A stretch of DNA of 64,000 nt, taken from Haloarcula litorea (lineage in GTDB: Archaea > Halobacteriota > Halobacteria > Halobacteriales > Haloarculaceae). The stretch lies in the NCBI RefSeq assembly GCF_029338195.1, contig NZ_CP119779.1, positions 2,108,001 to 2,172,000 of the forward strand, in the 5' to 3' direction. Shown one piece after another: positions 40,042 to 49,292 of this stretch. The notes beneath the pieces were generated by a model that had not been told where the DNA came from, did no database searches, and was given only the letters and a program-made list of their open reading frames with translations. The translations under genes and the position numbers were made by a program. The first letter of the stretch is position 1. Each line of letters opens with the position of its first letter.

Positions 40042-41886
40042 GTGACAGCCGAGGAGCCAACCGACGCCGACATCGAACTCGACGCGGTGTACGACGCCAT
40101 CGACGCCGTCGGGCGGCCCCACCTGACGGCGACGGAACTCTCCCGGAAGAGCGAGCTGACGCCCGACGAGGCCCGCGAGGCGCTGGACGCGCTCGCCGAC
40201 GGCGATGACATCGAACGGCAGGACGCGAGCGAGGCCGACGCCGTCTACTACCCGACGGATCTCGCGGCGGTGACCGACCGCGAGCGGGTCGTGCTGTTCC
40301 CGGACCGCCGGGAGATCGTCGTCGAGCACCCAGACCAGTTCACGCGGGCACAGCTCTCGCAGTTCGCGCGCCTGCAGGACTCGAACCGCTCGGGCGGGTA
40401 CGTCTACGAGATCCGCGAGGAGGACGTCTGGGCGGCCCCCCACGAGTCGCTTTCCGACCTGCTGGCGACGATGCGGGACGTGCTCGGGGAACGGTCGCCT
40501 CACCTGGAGGAGTGGGTGACGAGCCAGTGGGAGCGCGCCCGGAAGTTCCGGCTGTACACCCACGAGGACGGCTACGTGGTGCTGGAAGCCGAGAGCGACG
40601 ACCTGATGGGCAACGTCGCCCGGCAGAAACTCGACGACGACCTGTTGCGGGCACCAATCTCCGACTCGGAGTCGTGGGTCGACGAGGAGCGGACCGCCGA
40701 GGTCAAGCGCACGCTCTACGAGGCCGGCTACCCGGTCCGTGACGACCGCGAACTGGAGACCGGCGACGACCTGGCGGTGGAGCTGCGCCTGCGCCTGCGG
40801 GACTACCAGGCCGACTGGGTCGAGCGGTTCGTCGAGCAGGGGTCGGGCGTGTTCGTCGGCCCGCCCGGCTCCGGAAAGACCGTCGCGGCGATGGGCGCGA
40901 TGGCCGCGGTCGGCGGCGAGACGCTGATCCTCGTCCCCTCGCGGGAGCTGGCGACCCAGTGGCGCGACGAACTGGTCCGCCACACCAGCCTGACCGACGA
41001 GGACATCGGCGAGTACCACGGCGGCACCAAGGAGATCAGGCCCGTCACGATCGCCACCTACCGGACCGCCGGGATGGATCGCCACCGGAAGCTGTTCGAC
41101 CAGCGCAAGTGGGGGCTGATCGTCTACGACGAGGTCCACCACGTCCCCAGCCCCATCCACCGCCGGAGCGCCGACCTCCAGACCAAACACCGCCTCGGGC
41201 TGACGGCGACGCCGACCCGCGAGAGCGACGACGAGGAGGAGATCTTCACGCTGGTCGGCCCGCCGATCGGCACCGACTGGGGGAAGCTCTTCGACGAGGG
41301 GTACGTCGCCGAGCCGGAACTGGAGATCCGGCTGGTCCCGTGGGGCGACGACGCCGAGCGGACCGAGTACGCCGCCACGTCGGGCCACGACCGTCGCCAG
41401 GCCGCCGCGGGCAACAGCGGCAAGGTCGAGGAGATCCGCTACACGCTGGCCCAGCACCCCCAGGCGAAGGCGCTGGTGTTCGTCGAGTACCTCGACCAGG
41501 GCGACGCCATCAGCGAGGCGCTGGACGCCCCCTTCATCAGCGGCGAGACGCGCCACGCCCGCCGGGAGAAACTGTTCGACCAGTTCCGCCGGGGCGAGCG
41601 GGACACGCTGGTCGTCTCGCGGGTCGGCGACGAGGGGATCGACCTGCCCGACGCCGAACTGGCGATCGTCGCCTCGGGGCTGGGCGGCTCGCGCCGCCAG
41701 GGCGCACAGCGGGCCGGCCGGACGATGCGGCCCGCCGGCGACGCGCGGATGGTGGTCCTCGCCACGCGGGGCACCACCGAGGAGGACTTCGTCCGCCGGC
41801 AGATGCGCCACCTCGCCTCGAAGGGCATCCGGGTGACCGAGACGGAGGCCGAGGCGGTCGAGCCGGCCGACGCCGACGACGATTAG
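40042..41886 (+). CDS. XPB/Rad25-like DEAD/H-box helicase
   Basis: 614 aa from GTG 40042. N-terminal helical region resembling a wHTH (TATELSRKSELTPDEAREAL) and a damage-recognition-like domain. Walker A FVGPPGSGKTVAAMGAM; motif II GLIVYDEVHHVPSP (DEVH); motif III LGLTATPTR; motif V/VI VVSRVGDEGIDLPDA and QRAGRTMRPAGDA. Archaeal XPB homologues take part in DNA repair and transcription-linked processes. Convergent with nreA (4-bp overlap), so the two repair genes sit tail to tail. Confidence 0.93.
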   Translation: MTAEEPTDADIELDAVYDAIDAVGRPHLTATELSRKSELTPDEAREALDALADGDDIERQDASEADAVYYPTDLAAVTDRERVVLFPDRREIVVEHPDQFTRAQLSQFARLQDSNRSGGYVYEIREEDVWAAPHESLSDLLATMRDVLGERSPHLEEWVTSQWERARKFRLYTHEDGYVVLEAESDDLMGNVARQKLDDDLLRAPISDSESWVDEERTAEVKRTLYEAGYPVRDDRELETGDDLAVELRLRLRDYQADWVERFVEQGSGVFVGPPGSGKTVAAMGAMAAVGGETLILVPSRELATQWRDELVRHTSLTDEDIGEYHGGTKEIRPVTIATYRTAGMDRHRKLFDQRKWGLIVYDEVHHVPSPIHRRSADLQTKHRLGLTATPTRESDDEEEIFTLVGPPIGTDWGKLFDEGYVAEPELEIRLVPWGDDAERTEYAATSGHDRRQAAAGNSGKVEEIRYTLAQHPQAKALVFVEYLDQGDAISEALDAPFISGETRHARREKLFDQFRRGERDTLVVSRVGDEGIDLPDAELAIVASGLGGSRRQGAQRAGRTMRPAGDARMVVLATRGTTEEDFVRRQMRHLASKGIRVTETEAEAVEPADADDD

Positions 41887-43169
41887 AAGTCCGAGAGCTG
41901 TGACTGGAGGCCGGCGACGAGTTCCGACTTCCGGCGGAGCGCGCCGACGCTGACGGGCAGCTGGTCCGACACCGCCGACAGCGTCTCGTGGAACGTCTGT
42001 CCCACGCCGGGATCGCCGTCGAAGGCGTTGCGGACGCCCTCGCGGACCTGCCAGACGCCGACCGGAGCCCAGTAGTCGTCGGTGATCTCGCGCAACACGA
42101 GGCACTTCGCCTGCCGACCCCGCTCCTTGAGGTGTTCCAGCACCCCGAGGCGGGCGGCGTAGTAGGCCCCGGCGGTCTCGTCGACGTAGCCGGTGCGGCC
42201 CTCGTACCCCTCGTGCGCGCTCGCGAGGTAGTAGCCCCCGGTCCCGGGATTCCAGACGCTCTCGGGCGCTTTCATCTCGACGAGTTCGAACTCCCAGCGG
42301 CCCGGTGCCAGGACGACCCAGTAGCGGTTACCGATGTACTCGTTGTACCAAACCTCCGGTTTGTCGATGGTGTCGCTGTTCCGGAGCGTTCCGCGGACGT
42401 ACTGGCCGACGGTGTCGTCGACGGCCGTGATCGACCACCGCGTGGGCACCAGCGACCGCTCGCTGGCCCGTCCCAGCGCGCCCGCCGAGAGGATCGTGTT
42501 GATGTCGTAGACGTCGAACCCCCGGCGGTAGAGGTACGCCATCGCACCCTCGGCCTGCCAGTCGTCGTCCGAGAGGGTCTTCTCGACGGGCCGGGGGACG
42601 TGGGGGTTCTCCGCGAGGTCCGCACCGGTCGCCTGCGCACGCGGGCCGGTCGGGGTCCCGACGTCGTCGAACTGCAGGTCGATCTCGGGGGTCCCGTCCA
42701 GTCCTACCTCCACGTCGACGGGGTGGTCGGCGATGGCGACCTCGCGCTGGACGCCGACGAAGCCGTTCCAGACGTCGTGGGCCCCGCCGGCGTCGTTCCC
42801 GCGGCCCGATTGCACGCTGTCGACGGCGGTCTGTCGCGTGGAGTTGAGCAGCCCCGTCCGGCGCTGGAGGACGTCCTCGATGTCGAAGCCGGCGTCGTAC
42901 CAGTCGCCGCTGGTGGCGAAGGTCTCGGCGGCGGCGTCCCGGTCGACCGGCGAGAGCAGCCCCGTCGAGACGTCCGGGTAGCCCGACCGACCGACGAAGA
43001 TCTCCGGGGCGGTCGAGCCGAACAGCGAGTCGCCCTGGACCGCCTGCTCGAACTGCCGCTCGACGTCGTCCAAGTGGTCGGTGATGGCGTAGGACTTCTC
43101 CTCGGCCAGCCGGCGCTTCTCGGCGGCCTGGTCGCGTTCGAAGTCCTCGATGAACTCGTCGAGGCGCAT
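41883..43169 (-). CDS. nreA: DNA repair protein NreA
   Basis: 428 aa. Typical Nre features: EIFVGRSGYPDVSTGLLSPV near the N-terminus, conserved NSTRQTAVDS, and a long alpha/beta core with SLVPTRWSITAVDDTVGQYV. The C-terminus QSQLSDF resembles a PCNA-interacting PIP motif (Qxx[LI]xxF). NreA is an archaeal PCNA-binding repair protein connected with UvrABC-type nucleotide excision repair. The head-on arrangement with the XPB-like helicase supports a repair role. Confidence 0.9.
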   Translation of the reverse strand: MRLDEFIEDFERDQAAEKRRLAEEKSYAITDHLDDVERQFEQAVQGDSLFGSTAPEIFVGRSGYPDVSTGLLSPVDRDAAAETFATSGDWYDAGFDIEDVLQRRTGLLNSTRQTAVDSVQSGRGNDAGGAHDVWNGFVGVQREVAIADHPVDVEVGLDGTPEIDLQFDDVGTPTGPRAQATGADLAENPHVPRPVEKTLSDDDWQAEGAMAYLYRRGFDVYDINTILSAGALGRASERSLVPTRWSITAVDDTVGQYVRGTLRNSDTIDKPEVWYNEYIGNRYWVVLAPGRWEFELVEMKAPESVWNPGTGGYYLASAHEGYEGRTGYVDETAGAYYAARLGVLEHLKERGRQAKCLVLREITDDYWAPVGVWQVREGVRNAFDGDPGVGQTFHETLSAVSDQLPVSVGALRRKSELVAGLQSQLSDF

Positions 43170-43269
43170 CTACTCCGGGTTGGACCCTCCCCGGTATGAA
43201 CCTGTCCCCGCGGTTCTGCGTGAACAACTATTACGTAGCTGCGCTCAGTAACAACGGGTGATATAAACT

Positions 43270-43665
43270 ATGGTCAACGCAGCGAAGTGGATCGGGCTGG
43301 CGGGCACCGTGTCGGCACTCGTACTCGTGTTCCTCTCGGGGATCTTCACGGTCCCCTACGAGGTGGCGCTGATGAACCTCCTCGCCGGCGAGATCGGCGC
43401 GATCGCGCTGGCCCACTCGACGTACCGAGTCAGTTCCGGCAAGCAGGCGAGCCCGGTCGGGGCGGTGCTGGGTGCCCTCTCGGGGCCGGTGATGATCCTG
43501 ACGACGCTGTACTACTTCCCGCAGGACCCGACGCTGACGATCACGCTCCTCCTCGGCGTGCTCGCCACCCTCGGGGGGATCGCCGTCGGCGTCGACCGCA
43601 TCCGCGGCGGGGAGGAGGGCCGCCAGTCCGGCGCACAGCGCATCGCCAACAGCGCCGCCGAGTGA
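43270..43665 (+). CDS. Four-helix membrane protein
   Basis: 131 aa from ATG 43270. Hydrophobic segments: WIGLAGTVSALVLVFLSGIF, VALMNLLAGEIGAIALAHST, VGAVLGALSGPVMILTTLYY and LTITLLLGVLATLGGIAVGV. Basic/Gln-rich C-terminus. No family was recognised; it is similar in size to haloarchaeal DUF membrane proteins. A TATA-like CTATTACGTAG at 43228-43238 precedes it. Confidence 0.8.
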   Translation: MVNAAKWIGLAGTVSALVLVFLSGIFTVPYEVALMNLLAGEIGAIALAHSTYRVSSGKQASPVGAVLGALSGPVMILTTLYYFPQDPTLTITLLLGVLATLGGIAVGVDRIRGGEEGRQSGAQRIANSAAE

Positions 43666-43718
43666 CGGCGTCGAGCCGACCGCAACGATTTTAGCGACCG
43701 CCCGGTCCCCTTCGAACG

Positions 43719-44312
43719 ATGCCAGTCATCGAGTGCGACGAGAGCGAGGCCCGGGATCGCCTGCAGGCGGCCGGTGTGACGGTCGAGCCGGGGAACACGG
43801 ACCACGAACGCTGGCGCGCCGAGCACGGGGGCGGGACGGCTGTCGCCTACGAGGGAAAGGTCGTGGTCCAGGGTCCGGAGACGGCGCGGCTCGAGGCGCT
43901 GCTCCGCGGTGAGAAGGGGGGCCGGGTCCACGCGTACTTCGACGGCGCGTCCCGGGGCAACCCCGGGCCGGCCGCGGTCGGCTACGTCCTGGTCGACGAC
44001 AGCGGCATCGTCACCGAGGGCGGCGAGACCATCGGCCGCGCGACGAACAACCAGGCCGAGTACGACGCGCTCGTCACGGTGCTGGAGGTGGCCGCCGACC
44101 ACGGCTTCGACGAGATCCACGTCCGTGGCGACTCGGAGCTCATCGTCAAGCAGGTCCGCGGGGAGTGGGACACCAACGATCCCGACCTCCGCGAGAAGCG
44201 AGTCCGGGTCCGGGAACTCCTGACGGGGTTCGACGAGTGGCAGATCGAGCACGTTCCGCGGGAGATAAACGACCGCGCCGACGAGTTGGCCAACGACGCA
44301 CTCGATGACTGA
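43719..44312 (+). CDS. rnhA: Ribonuclease HI
   Basis: 197 aa. The N-terminal 65 residues form a small extra domain (VTVEPGNTDHERWRAEHGGG), and the RNase H fold begins at RVHAYFDGASRGNPGPAAVG. Catalytic D-E-D-D: FDGASRGN, ATNNQAEYDAL, VRGDSELIVKQ and INDRADELAN. It degrades the RNA strand of RNA-DNA hybrids. It overlaps the next gene by 8 bp, the usual haloarchaeal rnhA operon. Confidence 0.95.
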   Translation: MPVIECDESEARDRLQAAGVTVEPGNTDHERWRAEHGGGTAVAYEGKVVVQGPETARLEALLRGEKGGRVHAYFDGASRGNPGPAAVGYVLVDDSGIVTEGGETIGRATNNQAEYDALVTVLEVAADHGFDEIHVRGDSELIVKQVRGEWDTNDPDLREKRVRVRELLTGFDEWQIEHVPREINDRADELANDALDD

Positions 44313-44856
44313 CCTGCCAGCCGAGACGGTCACGGAGGTCGAACGGCTCACCAGACTCGCGCGCGAGGCCGTCGACGAGGGCGCGGCGGCGGCCTACCGC
44401 GAGGAGCGGGCGAGCCTGCTCGCCGACCACGGCTACACCGCCCGCATCCGCGAGGGGGACACCGGCGACGTGCTGGTCTGCTACCCGACGGACTGGGTCG
44501 AGGACGGCGTGGTCCGGCCCGACCGCATCGACGACACCGACCGCGGCGTCGAGGTCCGACTCTCCGGCCCCGGCGACCCCGACGAGTGGGACGAGGTGGA
44601 GGAGCGCAACCGTGCGGTCGCCGAGCGAGTCGCCGCGGAACACGGTGACCCCCACGGTACCACGGCGCACGCCCTGGCGGACTTTATGGGGAACCACTAC
44701 GGGAAGCCGATCGCGGAGGCGACCGAGGACGAGCTCGCGGAGTTCCGCGAGGAGTACTTCCCGCGCAACGCCTGGCCCACGGAGAGACAGCAGGCGCTGC
44801 TCGAGGAGTCGGTGCAGTTGACGGTCGAAGAAGCCGGGAGCCGCTTCCCGGGATAG
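44305..44856 (+). CDS. rnhA operon protein of unknown function
   Basis: 183 aa overlapping rnhA by 8 bp. Contains TVTEVERLTRLAREAVDEGA, then a PTDWVEDGVVRPDRIDDTDR segment conserved in rnhA-linked haloarchaeal proteins, and DFMGNHYGKPIAEATEDELA, ending in a helical tail. Always found with rnhA as far as I recall, but without known activity. Confidence 0.85.
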   Translation: MTDLPAETVTEVERLTRLAREAVDEGAAAAYREERASLLADHGYTARIREGDTGDVLVCYPTDWVEDGVVRPDRIDDTDRGVEVRLSGPGDPDEWDEVEERNRAVAERVAAEHGDPHGTTAHALADFMGNHYGKPIAEATEDELAEFREEYFPRNAWPTERQQALLEESVQLTVEEAGSRFPG

Positions 44857-44860
44857 CCGG

Positions 44861-45220
44861 TTACGCCTTGTCGTCGACGAGGTCGCGCAGTTCGTCGGCG
44901 CGGTCCTCACCGGTGACGAACTTCGAGAACTCCCAGCCCAGCTGGTCGAGGACGGCCTCCTTGCCGTCGTCGGTCAGCGAGTACTGGTTGGTTCGCTTGT
45001 CGAGTTCGCTCTTCTCGACCAGTCCCATCTCGACCAGGTCGTCGAGGTTGGGGTAGAGTCGACCGTGGTTGACCTCGTCGTCGTAGTACGACTCGAGTTC
45101 GCGCTTGATCGCGAGGCCGTAGCGGGGTTCCTCGGCGAGGATGACGAGGATGTTCTGCTGGAACGCGGTCAGGTCCTTCGCGATGCCCGGGCTGCCCGTG
45201 ACGGATTGTGCCTCTGACAT
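44861..45220 (-). CDS. PadR-family transcriptional regulator
   Basis: 119 aa from ATG 45220 (MSEAQSVTGSPGIAKDLTAF). Winged helix: FQQNILVILAEEPRYGLAIK, then YDDEVNHGRLYPNLDDLVEM, and the basic wing EKSELDKRTNQYSLTDDGKE typical of PadR. A haloarchaeal PadR of this type often autoregulates; AT-rich AGTTAGTAGAATG/CTACCTATTTAACAC sequences just upstream (45221-45255) are candidate operator and TATA. Convergent with the rnhA operon. Confidence 0.9.
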   Translation of the reverse strand: MSEAQSVTGSPGIAKDLTAFQQNILVILAEEPRYGLAIKRELESYYDDEVNHGRLYPNLDDLVEMGLVEKSELDKRTNQYSLTDDGKEAVLDQLGWEFSKFVTGEDRADELRDLVDDKA

Positions 45221-45486
45221 AGTTAGTAGAATGTCATCTACCTATTTAACACTTGTTAATTCCCACGTCCCACACAGAATCATCGAAAGACGGAGCCGTA
45301 TCTCTCGGACGACCGCCAGTGTCCGAAGGCTGTCTGTTTTCACCTGTCTTCCTCGACCGGATGGTCGCCCCGGCTTCACCGGATCTCTGTGAGTGTCGAG
45401 TACCCCTAGTAAAAAATCTTGTGACCGAGTCCCCGTCGGTCGCCGTTACGAAAGGACTTTTTGCGGGCGCTGTGGAGTCGCGTGTG

Positions 45487-46020
45487 ATGGCGAACCTCTG
45501 GGAAGACCTCGAGACAGGACCGAACCCGCCCGAAGAGATCTACGCCGTCGTCGAGTGCCTCAAGGGCGAGCGCAACAAGTACGAGTACGACAAGGACATC
45601 CCCGGCGTGGTCCTCGACCGGGTGCTGCACTCCAACGTCCACTACCCCTCGGACTACGGGTTCATCCCGCAGTCGTACTACGACGACGAGGACCCCTTCG
45701 ACGTGCTCGTGCTCGTCGAGGACCAGACGTTCCCCGGCTGTGTCATCGAGGCCCGTCCCGTCGCGCTGATGAAGATGGACGACGACGGCGAGCAGGACGA
45801 CAAGGTCATCGCCGTCCCCTCGGAGGACCCCCGGTACGACCACATCGAGGACCTGGAAGACATCCCCCAGCAGCAACTCGACGAGATCGACGAGTTCTTC
45901 GCGACCTACAAGAACCTCGAGGAGGGCAAGGAAGTCGAGACGCTGGGCTGGGAGGACAAGGCGGCGGCGAAGGACGCGATCGAGCACGCCCAGGACCTCT
46001 ACGACGAGAAGTTCGCGTAA
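45487..46020 (+). CDS. ppa: Inorganic pyrophosphatase
   Basis: 177 aa from ATG 45487, the usual family I length. KGERNKYEYDKDIPGVVLDR, then YPSDYGFIPQSYYDDEDPFD with the signature D-x-D-P-x-D (DEDPFDVLV), and PGCVIEARPVALMKMDDDGE. It hydrolyses PPi and drives biosynthetic reactions. The start follows CTTTTTGCGGGCGCTG, a TATA-like element about 25-30 bp upstream, fitting a leaderless mRNA. Longer upstream readings lack haloarchaeal character. Confidence 0.96.
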   Translation: MANLWEDLETGPNPPEEIYAVVECLKGERNKYEYDKDIPGVVLDRVLHSNVHYPSDYGFIPQSYYDDEDPFDVLVLVEDQTFPGCVIEARPVALMKMDDDGEQDDKVIAVPSEDPRYDHIEDLEDIPQQQLDEIDEFFATYKNLEEGKEVETLGWEDKAAAKDAIEHAQDLYDEKFA

Positions 46021-46070
46021 CGCGACGCGCACTCCCGTTCTCGGACCCCGTACCCCGCCGCGTATTCCTC

Positions 46071-46083
46071 CCGATAATATCGG
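46071..46083. repeat. Perfect 13-bp palindrome
   Basis: CCGATAATATCGG is a perfect palindrome around one A, in a locally AT-rich gap between ppa and a 41-aa ORF. It may be an operator for the ORF at 46151 or just the ppa 3' end. Confidence 0.3.
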
Positions 46084-46150
46084 CAGACGTTGCCGATGTA
46101 TTATGATTATGGGTAATCTTTTGACCGTCCCGATCCAACGTGTGTGCACG

Positions 46151-46276
46151 ATGGCGACCGATCAATCGAACGCGACCCTCGATCACCCGACGGTCGAACC
46201 GGACCGAGAGACGCCGGAACCGCCGACGATCGCTCACCTGACCGTCGTGCCCGAGAACGCGGACCGGTCGTCGTAA
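46151..46276 (+). CDS. 41-aa small protein
   Basis: Reads MATDQSNATLDHPTVEPDRE ... TVVPENADRSS with no rare residues, and GC-rich third positions as in real genes here. A TATA-like ATGGGTAATCTTTTGACC lies 30-40 bp upstream. Hypothetical microprotein. Confidence 0.5.
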   Translation: MATDQSNATLDHPTVEPDRETPEPPTIAHLTVVPENADRSS

Positions 46277-46351
46277 CCCCGCTCGCCTTGCCGCTTTCCG
46301 GGACGGAGTGGCGAAAAGAAGCTTCTTGTCCCCGACCACTCTAAGGCCGGT

Positions 46352-47695
46352 ATGGGACTATTCGACCGTCTGAAAGGTGACGACGCGCCCCGCGTCGCCT
46401 TCTTCGGCATCGACGGTGTGCCGTACAGCCTCATCGACGAGCATCCCGACGTGTTCCCCAACCTCACCGAGCTCAAGAAGGAGGGTGCCGGTGGCCCCAT
46501 CGACAGCATCGTCCCGCCGGAGTCGTCGGCCTGCTGGCCCGCCCTGACCACCGGCGTCAACCCCGGCGAGACGGGCGTCTACGGCTTCCAGGACCGGGAG
46601 GTCGGCTCCTACGATACCTACGTCCCGATGGGGCGGGACGTGCAGGCGACCCGCCTCTGGGACCGCGTGACAGACGAGGGACGGGACGCCACCGTCCTGA
46701 ACGTCCCCGTCACGTTCCCGCCCCAGCGCAACGTCCAGCGGATGGTCTCCGGGTTCCTCTCGCCCGGCGTCGACAAGGCCGCCTACCCCGACGAACTCCG
46801 CGACCGCCTCGAATCGACCGACTACCGCATCGACGTCAACGCCAAGCTCGGCCACGACGAGGACAAGTCCGACTTCGTCGAGGACGCCCACGAGACCTTA
46901 GAGAAGCGCTACGAGACGTTCGCCCACTACGTCGAGGAGGACGACTGGGACCTCTTCTTCGGCGTCTTCATGACCACCGATCGGGTCAACCACTTCCTGT
47001 TCAAACACTACGAGGAGGACGGCGAGTACCAGGAGGAGTTCTTCGAGTTCTACCGCACGGTCGACGAGTACCTCGGGAAGCTCCGGGAGAAACTGGCCGA
47101 CGACGTGACGATGGTCGTCGCCTCCGACCACGGCTTCACCTCGCTGGACCACGAGGTCCACTTCAACGAGTGGCTCGAACGGCAGGGGTGGCTCGAGTAC
47201 GAGGACGACGACCACTCGGAACTGGGCGACATCAGCGCGGACACGCGGGCCTACTCGCTCATCCCGGGCCGCTTCTACATCAACACGGAGGGCCGCGAGC
47301 CGAAGGGTGCCGTCCCCGAGGACGAACACGAGGCCGTCCGGACAGAACTCAAGGAGAAACTCGAAGCCCTGGAGGGTCCCAACGGCCGGAAGGTCGCCGA
47401 CCGCGTCGTCACGAAGGAGGACGCCTTCCGGGGCGACCACGACGACATCGCGCCGGACCTGGTGGTCATCCCGAACCACGGGTTCGACCTCAAGGCCGGC
47501 TTCAAGGGCAGTGACGAGGTGTTCGACGTCGGGCCGCGCAACGGGATGCACTCGTTCGACAACGCGACGCTGCTGGTCGACGACGCTGACACCCGCATCG
47601 ACGACGCCGACCTCTACGACATCGCGCCGACGATCCTCGACCTCCTGGACCACGACTACGACCGCACCGAGTTCGACGGGTCGAGCCTGGCCTGA
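46352..47695 (+). CDS. Alkaline-phosphatase-superfamily phosphodiesterase/nucleotide pyrophosphatase
   Basis: 447 aa. Metal site motifs: VAFFGIDGVPYSLIDEHPDV (Asp), PPESSACWPALTTGVNPGE (Ser as nucleophile), then VVASDHGFTSLDHEVHFNEW (Asp-His) and FVGPRNGMHSFDN-like GPRNGMHSF (His). It resembles the archaeal type I phosphodiesterase family. Substrate unknown; phosphodiesters or sugar-nucleotides. There is no signal peptide, so it is cytoplasmic. Confidence 0.88.
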   Translation: MGLFDRLKGDDAPRVAFFGIDGVPYSLIDEHPDVFPNLTELKKEGAGGPIDSIVPPESSACWPALTTGVNPGETGVYGFQDREVGSYDTYVPMGRDVQATRLWDRVTDEGRDATVLNVPVTFPPQRNVQRMVSGFLSPGVDKAAYPDELRDRLESTDYRIDVNAKLGHDEDKSDFVEDAHETLEKRYETFAHYVEEDDWDLFFGVFMTTDRVNHFLFKHYEEDGEYQEEFFEFYRTVDEYLGKLREKLADDVTMVVASDHGFTSLDHEVHFNEWLERQGWLEYEDDDHSELGDISADTRAYSLIPGRFYINTEGREPKGAVPEDEHEAVRTELKEKLEALEGPNGRKVADRVVTKEDAFRGDHDDIAPDLVVIPNHGFDLKAGFKGSDEVFDVGPRNGMHSFDNATLLVDDADTRIDDADLYDIAPTILDLLDHDYDRTEFDGSSLA

Positions 47696-47749
47696 TCACG
47701 TTTCCAGCGGGCGGGCCGCGGCGCGTCCTCCCCGAAGTAACGAACGGGC

Positions 47750-48823
47750 CTACAGAAGGTTGTCCAGGTCGTCGTTGGTGAACTCGTCGGGGTCGGTGGT
47801 GCCGCCCTGGGACTTGGCGGCCTCGTTGGCGCGCTCCATGAACTGGTCGACGCGCGCGGAGCGCTCGACGCCCGAGAGGACCACGAGCGCCGCGAGCTTG
47901 TCCGACCCGAGCGGGAAGTCCCCGCCCCGGACCTCCATGCTGCCGGTCTCGTCCTCGACCCAGCGGCGGGCGCGCTCGACGCCCTTCCGGGAGATGCGTT
48001 CGGGGTCGCCGGCGATCACGAGGAGCGCGGACTCGGCCTCGACGGCGTTGGGGAGGCTCATGCTCGTCAGGAGGGCGTTGCGGGTGACGCTGGTGATGGT
48101 GTTGACGTTCTCGCCGGGGTCCTCGCTGGCCTGTGCGCTGGCGTAGCCGATCGAGGAGATGCCGCCGCCACGTAGGGTGTTGATGATCTCCGAGGAGTCG
48201 ACGACGCTCTCGCCGACGCCGTCGACGGCCTCGCCGGAGGCCAGCAGCAGCCCGACGCGCTGTGAGATGGCGTCGTTGATGCGCTCGTAGCCGGCGGCGA
48301 CGCTGTCGCCGGAGCCTCGCCAGGCGTCGTTGTCGACGAGCAGGAGGGAGTCGGCCTCGCGAGCGGCGGTCTTGAGCGAGCGACCGGCGTTGGCCTGGTA
48401 GAGCCCGCCCTCGTCTTTCCCGGGGAGGACGCCGAGGACGTAGACGGGCTTCTCGTGGATGCGCTTGAGCTCGCGTGCCAGCATCGGCGCGCCGCCGGAG
48501 CCGGTGCCGCCGCCCAGCCCCGCCACGACGACGACGGCCTCCGCCTCGGTGGTGATGCGGCCGTCGAGTTCGTCGAGGATCTCGGTGGCGTTCTCCTGCA
48601 TGATCTCGGCCCCGAGTTCGTTGTCCCCGCCGACGCCGTGGCCTTTCACCCGGTCCTGGCCGATGAGGACCGTGTCGATGTCGAGCTCTTGGAGGTCGGG
48701 CCGGGCGGTGTTGACGGCGAGGGCTCCCCTGACCGCCTCGAACCCCATCTCGTAGTCGAACTTGGCGAGCGACTGCGTGATCTTGCCGCCCGCCTGTCCG
48801 ACCCCAATCAGGACGACTTTCAT
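47750..48823 (-). CDS. cetZ: CetZ tubulin-like GTPase
   Basis: 357 aa from ATG 48823 (an extra upstream reading to 48853 is rejected). GVGQAGGKITQSLAKFDYEM contains the GTP-binding GQAGG; the tubulin signature GGGTGSGG lies at residues 104-111; VNTARPDLQELDIDTVLIGQ, DNDAWRGSGDS and a C-terminal acidic tail NDDLDNLL follow. CetZ proteins are cytoskeletal GTPases controlling cell shape and motility in haloarchaea. Monocistronic, probably with a promoter at 48824-48880. Confidence 0.96.
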   Translation of the reverse strand: MKVVLIGVGQAGGKITQSLAKFDYEMGFEAVRGALAVNTARPDLQELDIDTVLIGQDRVKGHGVGGDNELGAEIMQENATEILDELDGRITTEAEAVVVVAGLGGGTGSGGAPMLARELKRIHEKPVYVLGVLPGKDEGGLYQANAGRSLKTAAREADSLLLVDNDAWRGSGDSVAAGYERINDAISQRVGLLLASGEAVDGVGESVVDSSEIINTLRGGGISSIGYASAQASEDPGENVNTITSVTRNALLTSMSLPNAVEAESALLVIAGDPERISRKGVERARRWVEDETGSMEVRGGDFPLGSDKLAALVVLSGVERSARVDQFMERANEAAKSQGGTTDPDEFTNDDLDNLL

Positions 48824-48881
48824 ACCAAAGGTCTCTGTTCGGGAACTAATCAACGTTGCCCCGCGTGTCTCGCTCGCGGAG

Positions 48882-49154
48882 CTACTCCAGTGCGAGCGTG
48901 TAGATCCGCTTGCGCGCGTCGGCGAAGGAAAAGCGGGAGTCGACCGCCCCGACGTCTTCCAGCCGGTTCAGCGCGTACCGGACCGTCCGGGGCGGGAGCA
49001 TCGTCTCCTCGGCGAGCTGGCTCTGAGTCAGTGCGTCGTTGTAGTCGAGCACTTTCGCGACGAGCTTCGCGCTCGGCGGCAGGTCACGGACGGCGTCCCA
49101 GCCGCCGGGCTCCCCGTCGTCGTGCTCGGCCCGCTGGACGTCGGATGCACTCAT
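48882..49154 (-). CDS. MarR/winged-helix regulator
   Basis: 90 aa from ATG 49154. PPSAKLVAKVLDYNDALTQS, then QLAEETMLPPRTVRYALNRL and a wing DVGAVDSRFSFADARKRIYT: a small wHTH of the type seen in haloarchaeal MarR-like proteins. It is close to cetZ, but opposite genes separate it from known targets. Confidence 0.85.
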   Translation of the reverse strand: MSASDVQRAEHDDGEPGGWDAVRDLPPSAKLVAKVLDYNDALTQSQLAEETMLPPRTVRYALNRLEDVGAVDSRFSFADARKRIYTLALE

Positions 49155-49292
49155 GTACTCCGGTCTACTGGATACAGGGTGATAATATTTCCTGTTTCGA
49201 ATTATTTCTACAGTGCATCATTCGGCAGTTTCGGCCGGTGTCTGTCCGCCCGCCGCCCGAAAGTTTACGTCCGCGTCCCACCCCTACCTCCC